Position numbers and translations under genes: made by a program. DNA of 64,000 nucleotides. It comes from Isoptericola cucumis (GTDB taxonomy: Bacteria; Actinomycetota; Actinomycetes; Actinomycetales; Cellulomonadaceae). Below the pieces are notes generated by a model. That model saw only the letters and a program-made list of their open reading frames with translations. It was not told where the DNA came from and searched no databases. The stretch lies in assembly GCF_014635665.1 (NCBI RefSeq), contig NZ_BMDG01000013.1, positions 106,847 to 170,846 on the forward strand, in the 5' to 3' direction. This document shows, in pieces, positions 1-9,709 of this stretch. How positions within the stretch are numbered: the stretch's first letter is position 1; each line of letters opens with the position of its first letter.

Positions 1-554
1 TGGCCGTCCATCATGCCGCTCGGCGACACGACGTCCGCCCCGGCCCGCGCCTGGGCGACCGCCATCGTGGCGTAGCGCTCGAGCGTGGCGTCGTTGTCGA
101 CGGTGCCGTCGTCGGCGAGCACGCCGCAGTGCCCGTGGTCGGTGAACTCGTCGAGGCACGTGTCGGCCATGACCACCGGCCCCGGGGCGCCGGTCTCGCC
201 CTCGACCGCGGCGACGGCCTCGCGCGCGACGCGCAGGCCGCGCTGCAGGATCCCGTCGGGGCCGTCGCCCGCCGTCCCGGTGGCGTCCCGCTCGGCGGGG
301 ATGCCGAAGAGCATGACGCCGCCCACGCCCGCGCGGGCGGCCTCGGCGACGGCGTCGCGCAGGCTCGCCTCGGTGTGCTGCACCTGCCCGGGCATGCTCG
401 CGATGGGGGCCGGTGCGTCGATGCCCTCCTTGACGAACAGCGGCAGCACCAGGTCGGCGGCGTGCAGCCGGTGCTCGGCGACGAGACGCCGCATGCGCGG
501 CGTGGTGCGCAGGCGGCGCGGTCGGTACACGATGCCGGACGTGGGGCTGCTCAC
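1..554 (-). CDS. hemB: Delta-aminolevulinic acid dehydratase (porphobilinogen synthase), C-terminus off window
   Basis: Condenses two 5-aminolevulinate molecules into porphobilinogen, an early cytosolic step of haem synthesis. The first 184 codons are present and the rest lies beyond the left edge. Visible family features are the N-terminal [15 protein letters not shown] stretch, [10 protein letters not shown], the SMPGQVQ motif, and the metal-site region [16 protein letters not shown], followed by [12 protein letters not shown] at the edge. The GTG start at 554 overlaps the hemD stop by four bases (GTGA) and has a GAAGGAG ribosome site seven bases upstream. It is the last visible gene of the leftward hemEGCDB run, so it is probably translationally coupled to hemD. 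Confidence 0.95.
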   Translation of the reverse strand, partial: MSSPTSGIVYRPRRLRTTPRMRRLVAEHRLHAADLVLPLFVKEGIDAPAPIASMPGQVQHTEASLRDAVAEAARAGVGGVMLFGIPAERDATGTAGDGPDGILQRGLRVAREAVAAVEGETGAPGPVVMADTCLDEFTDHGHCGVLADDGTVDNDATLERYATMAVAQARAGADVVSPSGMMDG

Positions 555-1354
555 GGGTGCTCCTTCGAGGTGAGGACGTCGGTCGGGGAGGGGTCGGAGG
601 TCGTCAGGGCGGCGACGACGGCGGCGGCGAGCGCCTCGTCCGTGGGGGACGCGGCGACGGCGGCCACGGTGAGGCCGGCGGCGCGTGCCACGTCGGCCGA
701 GGGGCGGCCGATCGCGACGACGGGCGTGGCGGTCCCGGCCTGGCGGGCGACCTCGCGGGCGACCGACCCCGACGTCACGACGACGAGGTCGAAGCCGCCG
801 GAGCGGGCGCGGGCGGCGACGTCGGCGGGCAGCTCGCGCCGCACCGTGCGGTAGGCGGTGACGACGTCGGGCTCCCAGCCCTTCGCGGCCAGGCCGTCGG
901 GCAGCGTGGGGCGCGCGAGGTCGCCGAGCGGGAGCAGCACGCGGGCCGCGGTCCCCGCCGTGCCGCCCGGCGCCGGGAACGCGGCGACGATCCCCGCCGC
1001 GGTCGCGTCGTCGTCGGCGGGCAGCAGGTCCACGCGCAGGCCCGCGCCCTCGAGGGCGGTGCGCGTCGCCGGCCCGACGGCGGCCCAACGGGTCGCGGCG
1101 GTGGCCAGGTCGGTGCCCGTGCGGCCGGCGGCCGCGCGCAGCGCGTCGACCGCGTTGACGCTGGTCACGACGCTCCACGCGTACGCGCCGCCCACGAGCC
1201 GCCGCACGGCCTCGTCCAGCGGTGCGGGGTCCGTGGCCGGTGCGCGCTCGATCACGGGGGCCGCGGTGACGTCCAGCCCGCCGTCCCGCAGCCGGGCGAC
1301 GAGCCCCGCGGCGCGCTCCGGCGCACGCGCGACGAGGACCGCTGCGGACGTCAC
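551..1354 (-). CDS. hemD: Uroporphyrinogen-III synthase
   Basis: Cyclises hydroxymethylbilane to uroporphyrinogen III with inversion of ring D. The 267-residue product begins with [17 protein letters not shown]. It shows the loosely conserved HemD pattern: [14 protein letters not shown] near residue 80, [16 protein letters not shown], a two-lobed alpha/beta layout, then [14 protein letters not shown] and [17 protein letters not shown] near the C-terminus. HemD sequences are weakly conserved, so position between hemC and hemB is strong support. The GTG start at 1354 overlaps the hemC TGA (GTGA). A much longer upstream reading in this frame is arginine-rich shadow of hemC and was not used. Confidence 0.93.
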   Translation of the reverse strand: MTSAAVLVARAPERAAGLVARLRDGGLDVTAAPVIERAPATDPAPLDEAVRRLVGGAYAWSVVTSVNAVDALRAAAGRTGTDLATAATRWAAVGPATRTALEGAGLRVDLLPADDDATAAGIVAAFPAPGGTAGTAARVLLPLGDLARPTLPDGLAAKGWEPDVVTAYRTVRRELPADVAARARSGGFDLVVVTSGSVAREVARQAGTATPVVAIGRPSADVARAAGLTVAAVAASPTDEALAAAVVAALTTSDPSPTDVLTSKEHP

Positions 1355-2430
1355 GCGCCCTCCGGGTCGTCGGTGCCGGTGGGCGCGCGCAAGGGGGCGA
1401 CGTCGGCGCGGGCGGCGGGGTCGAGCTCCGCCGGGGCGGCGCCGACGGTGAGCGGCGCCAGCCGGGCGGCGCCGTCGGCGAGCAACGCCTCCGCGACCCG
1501 CACGCCGAGGGCGTGCGCGGCGTCGTCCTGGGTGCGGGGGTCGGCGTCGGCCGCGAGGGGCGTCGCGGCGGAGTGCGTGAGCTGTTCCGTGCCGTCGACG
1601 CGGGCGACCACGGCGGTGAGCTGGAGCTCTCCCGCCTCGACGCGCGCGTGGGCGCCGACCGGCGCGGCGCAGCCTGCCTCCAGCCGGGCGAGCACGGCGC
1701 GCTCGGCGCGCACGGACAGGCGCGTGGGCCGGTGGTCGAGGGCGGTGAACGCGCCGGCCAGGGCCGAGGCGCCGAGGTCGCCGGTCCGGGCCTCGACGGC
1801 GAGCGCGCCCTGCCCGGGCGCGGGGGCCACGACCTTCGCGTCGAGCACCTCGGTCACGACCTCGGTGCGGCCCAGCCGCGACAGGCCCGCGTACGCGAGG
1901 ACGACGGCGTCGAGGTCGGCGTCGGGGCCGAGCGCGCGGGCGAGCCGCGTCTCCACGTTCCCGCGGATGTCGACCAGCTCGACGTCGGGGCGCGCGGCCT
2001 GGATCTGCGCGGCGCGGCGCGGCGACCCCGTCCCGACACGGGCCCCGCGCGGCAGCGTCTCCAGCGTGAGGCCGTCCCGCGCGCACAGCGCGTCCCGAGG
2101 GTCCTCGCGCTCCGGGGTGACGATGGTCAGGCCGTCGGGCTGGGCGGTGGGCAGGTCCTTGAGGGAGTGCACGGCGACGTCGCACCGGCCGTCGGCCAGC
2201 GCCTCGCGCAGGGCGGTGACGAAGACGCCCGTGCCGCCGAGCGTGGCCAGCGACCCGGTCTTCACGTCGCCCTCGGTGCGGATGCGCACCAGCTCGACCG
2301 GCCGGCCCAGCAGCTCCTCCAGCCGGCGGGCGACCGTGCCCGACTGCGTGGTGGCCAGCGCGCTGCCGCGGGTGCCGAGGCGCAGCGGTGCGGTTCCGGG
2401 CGACGTTCCGGGCGAGGAGGAGGTGCTCAC
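1351..2430 (-). CDS. hemC: Hydroxymethylbilane synthase (porphobilinogen deaminase)
   Basis: Polymerises four porphobilinogens into hydroxymethylbilane using a covalent dipyrromethane cofactor. The 359-residue protein starts [14 protein letters not shown] near residue 17 and carries HSLKDLP (about 88), [10 protein letters not shown] and DIRGNVETR. The cofactor cysteine is C254 in the motif [10 protein letters not shown] chose GTG 2430 because the upstream ATG at 2496 adds 22 residues unlike the family. The start follows a 190-base gap after hemG that holds a strong hairpin, so hemCDB may have its own promoter, although no clear -10 box was seen. Length is slightly above the usual ~310 residues because of a variable C-terminal extension. 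Confidence 0.95.
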   Translation of the reverse strand: MSTSSSPGTSPGTAPLRLGTRGSALATTQSGTVARRLEELLGRPVELVRIRTEGDVKTGSLATLGGTGVFVTALREALADGRCDVAVHSLKDLPTAQPDGLTIVTPEREDPRDALCARDGLTLETLPRGARVGTGSPRRAAQIQAARPDVELVDIRGNVETRLARALGPDADLDAVVLAYAGLSRLGRTEVVTEVLDAKVVAPAPGQGALAVEARTGDLGASALAGAFTALDHRPTRLSVRAERAVLARLEAGCAAPVGAHARVEAGELQLTAVVARVDGTEQLTHSAATPLAADADPRTQDDAAHALGVRVAEALLADGAARLAPLTVGAAPAELDPAARADVAPLRAPTGTDDPEGA

Positions 2431-2542
2431 CGCCCCAGTCTCTCGCAGTCGCCCGGCCTGTGGACAACCGCGGCCGGGCTCGGAGGCCGATCTCACACGG
2501 TTGCTGTCGCGCGGTCAGATCCTCGGCCGCCCGGTGCCGCGA

Positions 2543-2605
2543 GGTAGTGCCTCCCGTGCTCCGGTAGTGCCCGGGGGGACCTACCGGAGCACGGGAGGCA
2601 CTACC
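2543..2605. terminator. 25-bp perfect hairpin between hemG and hemC
   Basis: Arms 2543-2567 and 2581-2605 are exact inverted complements over 25 bases with a 13-base loop. The outer flanks continue the pairing with a two-base bulge. No T-tract follows on either strand, so it is not a classical intrinsic terminator. Its place just past the hemG stop (2621) and ahead of hemC suggests termination or attenuation that splits hemEG from hemCDB, or mRNA end protection. Confidence 0.6.
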
Positions 2606-2620
2606 GCGGCGAGGACGGCG

Positions 2621-4135
2621 TCAGAGGTGCTCGGTGGTGGCCTGGGCGTGGGCGACGACGGCGGCCAGCCCCGTCCCGGCGATCCAGCCGCCGGTGACGG
2701 CCAGCCCCGGCGTCCGCCCGACGGCGTCCGTGAACGACGCGACCTGCGCACGGTAGGCCGGCGTCGGGGGTGGCAGGGAACCGTCCCAGCGCTGCAGCAG
2801 GTGGTCGTGCACCCGGTCGGTGAGGTCGACGCCGAGCAGCACCGACGCGTCGCGGGCGGCCTCCTCGGCGGTCGGCGGCTCCGTCTCCGAGCCCAGCCGC
2901 CCGTACGACAGCCGCACCACGTGCACGCCCTCGCCCACGGCCTTGCGCACCCGCTCGGCCAGCCACGGCCACTTCGCGGTGGCGTGCGTGAGGGCCTTCG
3001 CCCGCACCCCGGCGCCGCCCTCGTGCCCCGGCCCGTCCGCGGCGTCGGGCGCCACCAGCATCCCGGAGCCGCGGGGGGCGTCGTCGAGCTCGGGCGCGTC
3101 GAGCAGCAGCGTCACGAGCCACACGTCGGCGCCCCGCTCCGGCGTCGGCACCGCCACGGCGCCGCCGTCGGGCGCGGGCGGCAGCCACGGGGCGAGCAGC
3201 GGCGCGACGGCGGGCGTCGTGACGACCAGCCGCTCGGCGGCCACCTGCGCGCCGGCGTCGGTGCGCACCAGCCAGGTGCCGCCCGGGCCGGCGTCGAGAC
3301 GCTCGACGCCGCTCACGCGCTGCCCGACCCGCACCACGGTGTGGATGGGGCCGGTCTGGTCGACCCGCGGGGAGTCGACCCACTCCTCGGCGCTCGCGGC
3401 GACCTCGCCCGTGAGGGCCTCGACGAGCGCGTGGATCCCGCCGTCGATCCCGCGCACCGCGGACCCGGCGGGCGCGGCGGCCCGCAGTCGGCCGACGGCG
3501 CGCGACAGCGACGACTCGGCGGCGAAGGCGTCGAGCAGGCCGGGCGCGACGGCGGCGACGTCGAGACGGTCCAGCGGCGCGGAGTGCACCCCGGTGGCGA
3601 CGGGGGCGACGAGCCGGTCGGCCACGCGCTGCCCGAGCCGGGAGCGCACGAACGTCCCCAGGTCGGTGGTGTCGGCGACGAACCGCGGCAGCACGCGGTC
3701 CAGGGCCGCACGCAGCACGCCCGGCCACCCGATCGCGCGCCGCACGTCGGGCGCCCAGGGGACGGCGGGGATGCCCAGCACGCCGGCCCTCGGCAGCGGG
3801 AACGCCTGCCCGGCGGCGTACCCCCAGGCGGACAGGGGCGCGGGGCTCACGACGTCGAGCCCCAGCTCGGCGACCAGGTCGGCGACGGCGGTGCCGCGCG
3901 CCGCGAACGACTCCGCCCCCAGGTCGAGCCGCAGGCGCGGGAACGACCCGAACGCCCCGCCCCGCACGGGCCCGCCCACGCGGTCGGCCCCCTCGAGCAC
4001 GACCACGCGCAGCCCCCGGTTCACCAGGGTGCGCGCGGCGACGAGCCCGCCGACGCCCCCGCCGACGACGACGGCGTCGACGACCTCCGGCCCGCGACCG
4101 GAGCCCGGCTCGGAAGGTGGGAGGGGTGGTGTCAC
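2621..4135 (-). CDS. hemG: Protoporphyrinogen/coproporphyrinogen III oxidase (HemY type)
   Basis: FAD flavoenzyme that oxidises the porphyrinogen ring. In Gram-positive bacteria the enzyme (HemY/CgoX) acts on coproporphyrinogen III. The 504-residue protein has an N-terminal dinucleotide fold, [15 protein letters not shown], then [12 protein letters not shown]. The middle has [16 protein letters not shown], and the C-terminal flavin motif is [22 protein letters not shown] transmembrane anchor is not evident. The GTG start at 4135 overlaps the hemE stop (GTGA), so translation is coupled to hemE. In many actinomycetes hemQ/chdC follows; here only a hairpin does. Confidence 0.93.
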   Translation of the reverse strand: MTPPLPPSEPGSGRGPEVVDAVVVGGGVGGLVAARTLVNRGLRVVVLEGADRVGGPVRGGAFGSFPRLRLDLGAESFAARGTAVADLVAELGLDVVSPAPLSAWGYAAGQAFPLPRAGVLGIPAVPWAPDVRRAIGWPGVLRAALDRVLPRFVADTTDLGTFVRSRLGQRVADRLVAPVATGVHSAPLDRLDVAAVAPGLLDAFAAESSLSRAVGRLRAAAPAGSAVRGIDGGIHALVEALTGEVAASAEEWVDSPRVDQTGPIHTVVRVGQRVSGVERLDAGPGGTWLVRTDAGAQVAAERLVVTTPAVAPLLAPWLPPAPDGGAVAVPTPERGADVWLVTLLLDAPELDDAPRGSGMLVAPDAADGPGHEGGAGVRAKALTHATAKWPWLAERVRKAVGEGVHVVRLSYGRLGSETEPPTAEEAARDASVLLGVDLTDRVHDHLLQRWDGSLPPPTPAYRAQVASFTDAVGRTPGLAVTGGWIAGTGLAAVVAHAQATTEHL

Positions 4136-5343
4136 AGGCTGTGCACCAGCTCGACGACGCGCGTCAGGACGGCGGGGTCGGTCTCGGGCGGGACGCCGTG
4201 GCCGAGGTTGACGACGTGCCCCGGTGCGGCGGCCCCCCGGGCGACGACGTCGCGCACGTGCGCCTCCAGCACGGGCCACGGGGCGCCGAGCAGGGCGGGG
4301 TCGATGTTGCCCTGCAGGGGCACGCCGGCGCCGGTCCCGGAGGTGGGCCCGGCGGCGAGCAGGGCCGCGGCCTCGTCGAGCGGGGTGCGGTAGTCGACGC
4401 CGACGGTCGGGTGGGCGACACCGGCACGCGTGAGCACGTCGTGCATCGCCGGCAGCAGGTGGGCGGTGCCGGTGCCGAAGTGGATGCCGGGGACGCCGAG
4501 GCCGGCGACGTGCGCGAGCGCGCGCGTCGACGACGGCGCGACGTGCGCCTCGTAGTCGGCCAGCGAGAGCGACCCGGCCCACGAGTCGAAGAGCTGCACG
4601 GCCGACGCGCCCGCGAGCACCTGGGCCTGCAGGAAGCGGCCGGTGAGGTCGGCCGTCCAGGCGGTGAGGCGCGCCCACGTCTCGGGGTCGGCGTGCATGA
4701 GGGTGCGGGCGGCGAGGTGGTCGCGCGACGGGCGGCCCTCGACCAGGTAGGCGGCGAGCGTGAACGGCGCGCCGCCGAAGCCGATGAGCGGCACGGCGGC
4801 GTCGGCGTCGACCCCCTCGACGGCGTGCGCGCCCGTCCGGTCCGCGTACCGGTGCTCGGCGGACAGCTCGGCGACCGTGCGCCGCACCGCCTCGGTGATC
4901 GGCTCCAGCGCCGCGTCGGTGAGGTCGCGCTCGACCAGCCGCGCCACGTCGTCGGCCGTGCGGTAGGGGCGGTCCATCACGGGCCCGACGCCGGGCTTGA
5001 TGTCGACGTCCACTCCGGCCAGGCGCAGCGGGACGACGATGTCGCTGAAGAAGATGGCGGCGTCGACCCGGTGCCGGCGCACGGGCTGGAGGGTGATTTC
5101 CGCCGCCAGGTGTGGCATGAGGCAGGACTCGAGCATCCCTGTTCCTTGACGGACCTCGCGGTACTCCGGCAGCGACCGGCCGGCCTGGCGCATGAACCAC
5201 ACCGGGATCGTCCCGGCGGCGTCGGACGGGCGCTCGCCCCGCAGGGCACGCACCAGCGGGGCGCCGGCGGTCCGTCCGTCGGCCAGCGGATGGTCGGCGG
5301 GCAGGTGCGCCGGGGCGGCGGCAGGATGCGTGGGGGATGTCAC
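4132..5343 (-). CDS. hemE: Uroporphyrinogen decarboxylase
   Basis: Removes four acetate carboxyls from uroporphyrinogen III to give coproporphyrinogen III. The 403-residue protein contains the signature [16 protein letters not shown] (near residue 48), [42 protein letters not shown] and the C-terminal [12 protein letters not shown] chose GTG 5343 because a -10-like CAGAAT ends eight bases before it, fitting the leaderless pattern of this window. TTG 5349 is the only alternative, two codons earlier. It heads the leftward hem run and lies back to back with hemA across about 49 bases. Confidence 0.95.
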   Translation of the reverse strand: MTSPTHPAAAPAHLPADHPLADGRTAGAPLVRALRGERPSDAAGTIPVWFMRQAGRSLPEYREVRQGTGMLESCLMPHLAAEITLQPVRRHRVDAAIFFSDIVVPLRLAGVDVDIKPGVGPVMDRPYRTADDVARLVERDLTDAALEPITEAVRRTVAELSAEHRYADRTGAHAVEGVDADAAVPLIGFGGAPFTLAAYLVEGRPSRDHLAARTLMHADPETWARLTAWTADLTGRFLQAQVLAGASAVQLFDSWAGSLSLADYEAHVAPSSTRALAHVAGLGVPGIHFGTGTAHLLPAMHDVLTRAGVAHPTVGVDYRTPLDEAAALLAAGPTSGTGAGVPLQGNIDPALLGAPWPVLEAHVRDVVARGAAAPGHVVNLGHGVPPETDPAVLTRVVELVHSL

Positions 5344-5351
5344 GGTCAATG

Positions 5352-5357
5352 ATTCTG
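5352..5357 (-). promoter_or_regulatory. -10 box of hemE (leaderless)
   Basis: Reads CAGAAT on the minus strand, eight bases before the chosen GTG start at 5343. It shares the narrow hemA-hemE gap with the opposing hemA promoter, so the two directions could compete. Confidence 0.4.
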
Positions 5358-5377
5358 CCCCGGGGGCTCGCCTCTCT

Positions 5378-5383
5378 TAAAGT
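5378..5383 (+). promoter_or_regulatory. -10 box of hemA (near-leaderless)
   Basis: TAAAGT ends nine bases before the hemA GTG at 5393. A GGAG at 5385-5388 is too close to the predicted transcript start to act well as a ribosome site, which favours a leaderless message. Confidence 0.4.
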
Positions 5384-5392
5384 TGGAGCACT

Positions 5393-6844
5393 GTGGTACT
5401 CCTCTCTCTCACCGCCTCCCACCGCGAGCTGGACCTCGACGCGCTCGAGCGACTGTCCACCGGCTCGGCGTCCGTGGGCCGCGCCGTCGTCGGTTCCTGT
5501 GGTCCGGTGCGGGGGTCGGTGGTGATCTCCACGTGCAACCGGTTCGAGCTCTACCTCGACGTGGACGCCCCCCTGGACGGCGACGCCGTGCGGCACGCGA
5601 CCGGGCACGTGGCCGAGCTGGTCGCGGCGAGCTCGGGCGTCTCGACACCGACGGCGGTCGAGTCGTTCACCGTGCGCACGGGCCCGGAGGTGACCGAGCA
5701 CCTGTTCGCCGTGGCGTCCGGGCTCGACTCGATGGTGGTGGGGGAGCGCGAGATCGCCGGACAGGTGAAGCGGTCGCTCGCCGAGGCCCGCGCCGACGGG
5801 ACCACGTCCAAGACGCTCGAGCTGCTGTTCCAGACGGCGTCGCGCACCTCCAAGCAGGTCGGCACCCGCACGGCGCTGGGCGCGGCGGGCCGGTCCGTCG
5901 TCTCGCTCGGCCTCGACCTCGCGGAGCGCGACCTCACGGGGCAGGCAGGGCCGGCGGGTGCACCGTGGCGCGGCGCGCGCGTCGTGCTCATCGGCACCGG
6001 CTCCTACGCCGGTGCGTCGGTCGCGGCGCTGCGGGCGCGGGGCTGTGACGACGTGCGGGTCTACTCCCGGTCGGGCCGTGCCGAGCAGTTCGCGGCGTCG
6101 CACGGCATCGAGGCCGTGCCGGACGTCCCGGGTGCGCTGGTGGACGCGCTGGCCGACGCCGACGTCGTGGTCTCCTGCTCCGGTGCCCGCGGCCGCGCGC
6201 CGGCGGGCGGGTCCGTGGCGGGCGAGCCGGTCGAGGCCCGGGCCGAGGTGTCGCTGGAGTACGTGCTGGACGCCGCCGCGGTGGTGCGGGCCCGCGAGCG
6301 GGCGTCGGCCCTGGCGGACGGCCCGTCGACCGGCTCGGGCCGGCGCGAGACCGGCGCGCCGCTGATCGTGCTCGACCTGGCGCTGCACCGTGACGTCGAC
6401 CCGCGCGTGGCGGACGTCGAGGGCGTGCTGCTTTACGACCTGAGCACCCTCAAGGCGCACGCCCCGGCGGCCGCCGCGGGGGTGGCGGAGGCGCGCCGGA
6501 TCGTCGACGGCGCCGCGGACGCGTTCGAGGAGACGCGGCTCGGGCGCGCGGCGGACGCCGCGGTCGTCGCGCTGCTCGACGAGGCCGAGACCCGGATCCG
6601 TGCCGAGGTGGACGACGCCGCCGCGCGGCTGGCGGCCGAGCTGGCGCCCCGTGGCGAGACGCCGGACGAGTCCGACCTCGACGCGATCGCACGCGGCGTG
6701 CGTCGCCGGGTGCACTCCGCCCTGCACTCCCGGATCGTCGAGGTCCGGGCCGCGGCGCTCGCGCGGGCGCGGGCACAGGAGGCGGCCGTCGTCACCGGGG
6801 CCGAGGCCCTCGTGGCGGCCGAGGAGCCCAGCCGGTCGCACTGA
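5393..6844 (+). CDS. hemA: Glutamyl-tRNA reductase
   Basis: Reduces glutamyl-tRNA(Glu) with NADPH to glutamate-1-semialdehyde, the first committed step of the C5 haem pathway. The 483-residue protein has the catalytic cysteine C48 in VVISTCNRFELYL, then GLDSMVVGEREIAGQVK near residue 115. The NADPH fold is VVLIGTGSYAGASVAALRARG, and a C-terminal helical dimerisation region ends in a charged tail. The GTG start is set by the MVLLSLTASHRELDL family N-terminus. It is divergent from hemE, so opposite-strand control of the haem genes runs through a shared 49-base gap. Confidence 0.96.
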   Translation: MVLLSLTASHRELDLDALERLSTGSASVGRAVVGSCGPVRGSVVISTCNRFELYLDVDAPLDGDAVRHATGHVAELVAASSGVSTPTAVESFTVRTGPEVTEHLFAVASGLDSMVVGEREIAGQVKRSLAEARADGTTSKTLELLFQTASRTSKQVGTRTALGAAGRSVVSLGLDLAERDLTGQAGPAGAPWRGARVVLIGTGSYAGASVAALRARGCDDVRVYSRSGRAEQFAASHGIEAVPDVPGALVDALADADVVVSCSGARGRAPAGGSVAGEPVEARAEVSLEYVLDAAAVVRARERASALADGPSTGSGRRETGAPLIVLDLALHRDVDPRVADVEGVLLYDLSTLKAHAPAAAAGVAEARRIVDGAADAFEETRLGRAADAAVVALLDEAETRIRAEVDDAAARLAAELAPRGETPDESDLDAIARGVRRRVHSALHSRIVEVRAAALARARAQEAAVVTGAEALVAAEEPSRSH

Positions 6845-7028
6845 CGGCGGAGGCGTCGCGGCGTGCCGTGAACGTCCCGGAGTGGCACGTTTCGACGGAC
6901 GAGACCGGCATCACCCTGTTTCGACGAGCACATCCGGCATGCCGGGACTAGCGTCCTGAACGCGGAAACCCGGTTCGGGTGCCGGTTCCCGCCGAGAACC
7001 TGACCCGCAACGGAAGGACCCTCCGACG

Positions 7029-7409
7029 ATGGACAGCTTCTGGGACTACATCCTCTATCTCATCTGGATCTTCTTCTTCATCGCCTACCTGATGGTGCTG
7101 TTCCAGATCCTCACGGACCTGTTCCGTGACCACCAGCTCTCCGGCTGGTGGAAGGCGCTGTGGGTGATCTGCCTGATCTTCATCCCCCTGCTCACGGCCC
7201 TCGTCTACCTCATCGCCCGCGGGCGGGGCATGGCCGAGCGGCAGGTGGCCGCGGTGAAGACGGCGAAGGCCGACACCGAGGCGTACATCCAGTCGGTCGC
7301 GACGCAGCCGTCGCCGGCCGACCAGATCGCGTCCGCCAAGCGCCTCCTCGACGAGGGCTCGATCACCCCGGACGAGTTCGAGCGGCTGAAGGCCAAGGCG
7401 CTCGCCTGA
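7029..7409 (+). CDS. Small membrane protein, PLDc_N-like helices plus SHOCT domain
   Basis: A 126-residue protein with two hydrophobic helices (about residues 5-32 and 40-62) resembling the phospholipase D-nuclease N-terminal membrane unit. A short basic linker follows, then a SHOCT motif at the C-terminus: DQIASAKRLLDEGSITPDEFERLK. SHOCT modules are short helical oligomerisation elements of unknown specific role. The ATG is preceded by an AAGGACCC ribosome site. It stands alone between hemA and the ars locus. The specific function is unknown. Confidence 0.8.
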   Translation: MDSFWDYILYLIWIFFFIAYLMVLFQILTDLFRDHQLSGWWKALWVICLIFIPLLTALVYLIARGRGMAERQVAAVKTAKADTEAYIQSVATQPSPADQIASAKRLLDEGSITPDEFERLKAKALA

Positions 7410-7487
7410 GGCGATCCGCCCACCCGGTCGACGCCCGGTCCCGCACCCGCGGGGCCGGGCGTCGTCGTGCGTGTGCCCGTGGGTCGC

Positions 7488-7522
7488 TTATATTGACGTG
7501 TGTCAACATAGACGTATGTCGA
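7488..7522 (+). promoter_or_regulatory. Promoter and tandem ArsR-type operators of acr3
   Basis: An AT-rich TATATT at 7489-7494 is a probable -10 box. It overlaps TTGAC-N4-GTCAA (7493-7506), a perfect inverted repeat, followed by GAC-N4-GTC (7511-7520) that reaches the start codon. An ArsR-family dimer bound here would block transcription; the repressor domain is encoded two genes down in the same operon. Confidence 0.6.
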
Positions 7523-8628
7523 TACAAGCGCGGGACCAGCCTGCCGCCCGCCGTCTGTCCACCCTCGACCGGTGGCTCCCGCTGTGGATCGGCCTCGCCA
7601 TGCTCGGCGGGATCACGCTGGGGCGCTTCGTGCCAGGGGTCTCGGACCTGCTTGCTGCGATGGAGGTCGGCGGCATCTCGGTCCCGATCGCCCTCGGTCT
7701 GCTGGTGATGATGTACCCGGTGCTGGCCAAGGTCCGCTACGACAAGGTCGCGGCCGTCGCCGGGGACAAGAGGCTCCTCGTCTCCTCGCTGGTCCTCAAC
7801 TGGATCGTCGGCCCGGCGCTGATGTTCGCCCTCGCGTGGACGTTCCTGCCCGACCTGCCCGAGTACCGCACCGGGCTGATCGTCGTGGGCCTGGCCCGCT
7901 GCATCGCCATGGTCGTCATCTGGAATGACCTGGCCTGCGGGGACCGGGAGGCGGCCGCCGTGCTGGTCGCGATCAACTCCGTCTTCCAGGTGGTCGCGTT
8001 CTCCCTGCTCGGGTACTTCTACCTCACCGTGCTGCCCGGCTGGCTCGGGCTGGACAGCCAAGGGCTGGACGTCTCCGTGGGCGAGATCGCGTTGAACGTC
8101 CTGGTCTTCCTCGGCATCCCGCTGGTGGCCGGGTTCACCTCCCGCTGGTTCGGTGAGCGTGCCAAGGGCCGCGACTGGTACGAGGAGCGGTTCGTCCCCC
8201 GCATCGGCCCGTGGGCCCTGTACGGGCTGCTGTTCACGATCGTGCTGCTGTTCGCGCTCCAGGGTGAGGCGGTCACGTCGAGCCCGGTCGACGTCGTGCG
8301 CATCGCCCTGCCGCTGCTGGTGTACTTCGCCGTCATGTGGGGCCTGGGCACGGTGCTGGGCAAGGTGCTCGACCTCGGCTACGCCCGCACCACCACGCTC
8401 GCGTTCACCGCTGCGGGCAACAACTTCGAGCTCGCCATCGCCGTGGCCATCGGCACCTTCGGCGCCAGCTCCGGCGAGGCGCTGGCCGGCGTCGTCGGAC
8501 CGCTCATCGAGGTCCCGGTCCTGGTGGGCCTGGTCTACGTGTCCCTGTGGGTCGGCCGACGCTGGTTCGCCGCCGACCCGTACGCCACGGCGGCACCCGC
8601 ACGAGAGCTGAACGAGGTGAGGTCATGA
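7516..8628 (+). CDS. acr3: Arsenite efflux permease, ACR3 family
   Basis: Exports arsenite across the cytoplasmic membrane, driven by the proton motive force. The 370-residue protein has about ten hydrophobic helices. It carries the conserved ACR3 segments RCIAMVVIWNDLACGD (holding the cysteine needed for transport in characterised ACR3 proteins) and FTAAGNNFELAIAVAIGTFG. I chose ATG 7516; the longer GTG reading runs across the operator. The stop overlaps the following arsR-arsC start (ATGA), so efflux and sensing/reduction are coupled. This is the first gene of the ars operon. Confidence 0.93.
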   Translation: MSIQARDQPAARRLSTLDRWLPLWIGLAMLGGITLGRFVPGVSDLLAAMEVGGISVPIALGLLVMMYPVLAKVRYDKVAAVAGDKRLLVSSLVLNWIVGPALMFALAWTFLPDLPEYRTGLIVVGLARCIAMVVIWNDLACGDREAAAVLVAINSVFQVVAFSLLGYFYLTVLPGWLGLDSQGLDVSVGEIALNVLVFLGIPLVAGFTSRWFGERAKGRDWYEERFVPRIGPWALYGLLFTIVLLFALQGEAVTSSPVDVVRIALPLLVYFAVMWGLGTVLGKVLDLGYARTTTLAFTAAGNNFELAIAVAIGTFGASSGEALAGVVGPLIEVPVLVGLVYVSLWVGRRWFAADPYATAAPARELNEVRS

Positions 8629-9695
8629 CCACCGGCACGACTGCGGCGACCGGCACGACCGTGGCGACGCCGCTCGCGGCCCCGCGCGACCCGGACTGCG
8701 GGTCACAGGTCGACGCGCACGCGATCGGCACCGAGGCCGCGGGGGTGGTCGCGGCCGCGCTCAAGGCGCTGGCCGAGCCGCTGCGGCTGCGGATGCTCTC
8801 GTTCGTCGCCACCGCGCCGTCGGGCGAGGCGTGCGTCTGCGACCTGGCCGAGCTGACGGACGTGTCCCAGCCCACGGTCTCCCACCATCTCAAGGTGCTG
8901 CGCGACGTCGGCGTGCTCGCCTCCGAGCGGCGCGGCACGTGGGTCTGGTACCGGATCACCCCCGGCTACAAGTCCGCGGTCAGCACGATGCTGGAGGCGT
9001 TCGCCCCCGCCGCCCTGGCCGCGGGGGGCGAGCGTCCGCACCTGGCCGGGCTCGAGGACGTCGACGCGTCGCTCGACCGCCTCGCCGCGGACCTCGTCGT
9101 CGAGCACGCCGGGCTGGGCGCGGACGTGGTGCTGCGCACCGTGCGGGAGTCGTACACCGCGCTCGCCCGCTCGGCCACGGTGTCCGCCCACCTGCTCACC
9201 CTCACCGACCGGTTCGCCCGTCAGCGGCTGGCCGACCTGACCCGCGACGCGGGCACGGCGCGCCCCCAGGTGCTGTTCGTGTGCGTCGCCAACGCGGGCC
9301 GTTCGCAGCTCGCGGCCGCGCTCGTGCGTCGCTACGCCGGCGACCGGGTGGTCGTCCGTTCCGCCGGGTCCACGCCGGCCGCGGACGTCCACCCCGCCGT
9401 GCGCCCCGAGCTCGCCGCCCTCGGCACCGACGACCCGTTCCCCAAACCGCTGACCGACGACGCCGTCCGTGCCGCCGACGTGGTCGTCACCATGGGCTGC
9501 GGCGACGTGTGCCCCGTCCTGCCCGGCACGCGGTACGAGGACTGGCTCGTCGGCGACCCGGCCCTCGCCTCGCCCGCCGGCGTGGCCGCCATCCGCGACG
9601 AGCTGGACCGGCGGGTCCGGGCTCTCCTCGCCGACCTGCTGCCCGACCTCGCCCTGCCGCCCGACCTGCCGACCGACCTGCCCACCCAGCCCTGA
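8625..9695 (+). CDS. Fused ArsR repressor and arsenate reductase (LMW-PTP type)
   Basis: A 356-residue fusion. Residues about 40-125 form an ArsR winged helix: KALAEPLRLRMLSF, an ACVCDL inducer site with C70 and C72, and the recognition helix SQPTVSHHLKVL. Residues about 143-210 are a helical linker like the three-helix domain found on some actinobacterial arsenate reductases. Residues 213-340 are a low-molecular-weight phosphatase fold with the CX5R loop C220-R226 in LFVCVANAGRS and further cysteines in MGCGDVCPVLPG. One chain would therefore sense As(III) and reduce As(V). It overlaps acr3 by ATGA with a GAGGTGAGG ribosome site. Confidence 0.88.
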   Translation: MTTGTTAATGTTVATPLAAPRDPDCGSQVDAHAIGTEAAGVVAAALKALAEPLRLRMLSFVATAPSGEACVCDLAELTDVSQPTVSHHLKVLRDVGVLASERRGTWVWYRITPGYKSAVSTMLEAFAPAALAAGGERPHLAGLEDVDASLDRLAADLVVEHAGLGADVVLRTVRESYTALARSATVSAHLLTLTDRFARQRLADLTRDAGTARPQVLFVCVANAGRSQLAAALVRRYAGDRVVVRSAGSTPAADVHPAVRPELAALGTDDPFPKPLTDDAVRAADVVVTMGCGDVCPVLPGTRYEDWLVGDPALASPAGVAAIRDELDRRVRALLADLLPDLALPPDLPTDLPTQP

Positions 9696-9709
9696 CGACG
9701 GAGAACACC

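Noticed and set aside
2431..2496. Upstream ATG start for hemC at 2496
   Set aside because: The added residues are not family-like; GTG 2430 gives the normal N-terminus.
557..4393. 1278-codon rightward frame across the hem genes
   Set aside because: Antisense to hemD, hemC and hemG with repetitive Arg/Gly composition; no domain recognisable.
7471..7515. Earlier GTG start for acr3
   Set aside because: The extra 15 codons cover the promoter and operator and do not resemble ACR3 N-termini.
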